From contig NZ_VDFV01000002.1 in NCBI RefSeq assembly GCF_006152145.1, forward strand, positions 290,793 to 354,792: a stretch of DNA of 64,000 nt, read 5' to 3'. Both the position numbers and the translations under genes were made by a program. Below the pieces are notes generated by a model. It was not told the DNA's origin. It worked only from the letters and a program-made list of their open reading frames with translations, and ran no database searches. Position 1 is the stretch's first letter. Each line of letters starts with the position of its first letter. Below, one piece after another: positions 62,552 to 64,000 of this stretch. Source of the DNA: Rubellimicrobium roseum. GTDB taxonomy: Bacteria > Pseudomonadota > Alphaproteobacteria > Rhodobacterales > Rhodobacteraceae.

Positions 62552-63493
62552 TCACGCTCTCCTTGTGACAAGGTCAGCCCAGTCCGTATCCGGCGGGACG
62601 CTGATATGGTGACCCGGCAGTTGGACTTCGACGGCTGGGCCATCCTTCTGAGACCTGAGCCGATGAGCTAAGGTGTAGGACGCCTTCTGCCCTCCGAACT
62701 TAGCGTCAAAATCACCAAAGATAACGACCTTCTCTACCACTTTGGGCGGCTCCCATTGAGCCAGAAATGTCGCGTTGAGAGCAGCCCATACAGGCAGATC
62801 GAAGCGGTGTGAGGCAGCCATCGCTGTCTCAATCCCTTCCGCGATGCCGAGAACACGCCCAGGTGCGGCAAGTCGTATGGCAGAGCCCGGCGGGATCCTC
62901 CCGGGCATAAGGCGGCGGGGCTCGGGTACATCAAGCTTCCGGCCCTCGGCAAGGTAGGTGCGATGCATCGTGACCGGCTGCCCTTCGAGGTCCGACACCA
63001 CGGCCACCATCGCCGGGTGATGCTCGCGCTCTGAGAACCAGCAACTCTCGCACGTCATCAGCGTCTCGGGATAGACCTTCTCCCCGATACCACGCGCAGT
63101 CAGGTAGCGATCCACCACGTCGCCCGGCATGACAGGACGGCAGGTCGTCCACAGCTCTCGTAGAAGCTCGAGCCGTCGCTCCTCGCTAATCTCGGCCTTT
63201 GGTCGTGCAGGGTGAGCCATGCCTAGGGTCTCGCGCACCCGATCTAGGGCCGTCAGGAAGTCGAGGCTAAAGAATTTCATCACCAGTCCGATTCCGTCAC
63301 CGGGTCCGCATCCGGAGCAGTAGTATGTTCCCCGGCCCTCCAGGTCGTCGAACCGATAGCGGTCCTTGCCTCCGCAAAGGGGGCAGGGGCCGTGCTTGGG
63401 TCTAAGGAACTGGTCAGGCAGGCCTAGATGGCCCAGGATGCCTTTCCAGCGCCCCTTGGCCTGATCGAGAACGTCTCTGCGCTCATGTCGCAT
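62552..63493 (-). CDS. Toprim-domain primase, P4/phage type
   Basis: 313 residues. An N-terminal zinc finger of primase type (CPLCGGKDRYRFDD and YYCSGCGPGDGIGLV) is followed by a linker and a Toprim domain with the Glu in GIAEGIETAMAA and the Asp pair in VVIFGDFDA. It synthesises primers for an element's own replication; the short form lacks a fused helicase. It overlaps the zinc-ribbon gene upstream by 11 bases. Such genes occur in prophages and integrative elements, supporting mobility of this island. Confidence 0.9.
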   Translation of the reverse strand: MRHERRDVLDQAKGRWKGILGHLGLPDQFLRPKHGPCPLCGGKDRYRFDDLEGRGTYYCSGCGPGDGIGLVMKFFSLDFLTALDRVRETLGMAHPARPKAEISEERRLELLRELWTTCRPVMPGDVVDRYLTARGIGEKVYPETLMTCESCWFSEREHHPAMVAVVSDLEGQPVTMHRTYLAEGRKLDVPEPRRLMPGRIPPGSAIRLAAPGRVLGIAEGIETAMAASHRFDLPVWAALNATFLAQWEPPKVVEKVVIFGDFDAKFGGQKASYTLAHRLRSQKDGPAVEVQLPGHHISVPPDTDWADLVTRRA

Positions 63494-63875
63494 GGCAGGC
63501 CTCCTCTGCCTTGGCGCGCCGCTTCACATAGGCGATGCGGCGGCTGCACTCGAAGGCTCGGAAAACAACGTCGGGCCGGAGCCTGTCGTCCATCAGCCCA
63601 CGGGGCCAAACACGGAAGCGGTCCTTGTAGAGCGCCTTGGCGAGTCGTCCGTTTTTGCTCCGCTCGTCGTCGAGGCTGAGAGCCATGGACCAGAACCGCT
63701 GCCGCTCCGCGAACGAGGGCTCGCGGCTCGCAGTGTCACCGATCTCCACCAACTCGCCATCAATGGTCTCCACAAACGACTGGCGCTCGGGCTTGAACCC
63801 GCAGGAGGGGCAGGCATGGACGGTAGCTGGCCGGACGAAGCTGCAGGCCGGACATTTGCGTGGCAGCGATGGCAT
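63483..63875 (-). pseudogene. Zinc-ribbon C-terminal remnant of a phage-type DEAD helicase
   Basis: 130 codons matching only the C-terminal zinc-ribbon extension of phage and ICE superfamily 2 helicases: KCPACSFVRPATVHACPSCGF (two CxxC pairs), a Glu/Asp-rich linker, then KALYKDRFRVWPRGLMDD. The frame is open upstream for about 20 more codons to a TGA, but no helicase motor is present, so the 5' part has been lost. It might still be translated as a stand-alone zinc protein from the ATG, coupled with the primase. Confidence 0.65.
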
Positions 63876-63951
63876 GAGGCGACCAGACCTGCTGCCTTTG
63901 GCCCTCTTTCCGCCGGGCAGTTGGTCGAATGTTGATCAGCATGGAATAAGG

Positions 63952-63967
63952 ACCCCGCTTCCGGGGT
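63952..63967. terminator. Short hairpin near the window end
   Basis: ACCCCG and CGGGGT pair around a four-base loop in an otherwise gene-free about 60 bases. It lies upstream of the helicase remnant and could be a terminator of a gene beyond the window or part of an element end. No T-tract is seen. Confidence 0.3.
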
Positions 63968-64000
63968 GATCGGCGTCCAAACGGGACCCCTTTGGCGCAG

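Noticed and set aside
1..64000. CRISPR array
   Set aside because: No regularly spaced short direct repeats were seen and no cas1, cas2 or effector genes; the Cas4-like nuclease is better explained as a partner of the helicase.

Overview
The window looks like the chromosome of an alphaproteobacterium of the Rhodobacterales/Rhodobacteraceae type. It has high GC, a RegB-SenC-RegA redox regulatory locus, the addB/murU/amgK/tsaE cluster, a gpsA-tsaD / hemD-mitofilin-hemY locus, and a canonical ParB site (parS) that suggests proximity to the replication origin. No species is assigned.

Positions 1-19,352 are ordinary core genome. On the minus strand lie addB (its 3' end is cut by the window edge), a MurU-like nucleotidyltransferase, an AmgK-like sugar kinase, tsaE, a PAS-domain membrane protein and the sensor kinase RegB. 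senC and regA follow on the plus strand, then parS, a GcvA-like LysR regulator, a YfbR-like HD phosphohydrolase, ahcY, an EVE-domain protein, gpsA, tsaD, hemD, a mitofilin-like protein, a HemY-like TPR protein and tRNA-Thr(CGU).

From the 3' end of that tRNA to the end of the window (at least 44.6 kb) the DNA is accessory and reads as a genomic island. It contains insertion-sequence debris: an internally deleted IS66 element with perfect 8-bp target duplications, a frameshifted IS701-like element, and IS110, IS3, IS481 and IS630 remnants. Its right end carries phage- or ICE-like genes: an HTH/HGGxSTGP protein, a Toprim primase and a helicase remnant. No integrase is visible, so the other end of the island probably lies beyond 64 kb.

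The main cargo is a near-complete Dpd (7-deazapurine-in-DNA) modification/restriction system at about 33.3-56.7 kb, all on the minus strand and mostly translationally coupled. Modification genes come first: a dpdC-like gene, dpdB, the DNA transglycosylase dpdA, a second dpdB paralogue, queC and a queuosine-precursor transporter. The restriction-associated block dpdE-F-G-H-I-J-K-D follows. QueC and the transporter would supply preQ0, DpdA with DpdB would exchange it for guanine in DNA, and the helicase/ATPase/phospholipase-D-like proteins are the presumed restriction part. Downstream on the same strand are an unknown 213-aa gene, a UvrD-type helicase and a Cas4/RecB-type nuclease that overlap or abut and may be a Dpd add-on or an independent defence unit.

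Other cargo worth attention is an ankyrin-repeat protein coupled to a small nuclease-like protein, a phosphoribosyltransferase-DprA-HAD operon, a 486-aa protein with a C-terminal membrane hairpin, a GNAT / P-loop kinase pair, and a uracil-DNA-glycosylase-like protein next to the tRNA. The island is best described as a defence island.
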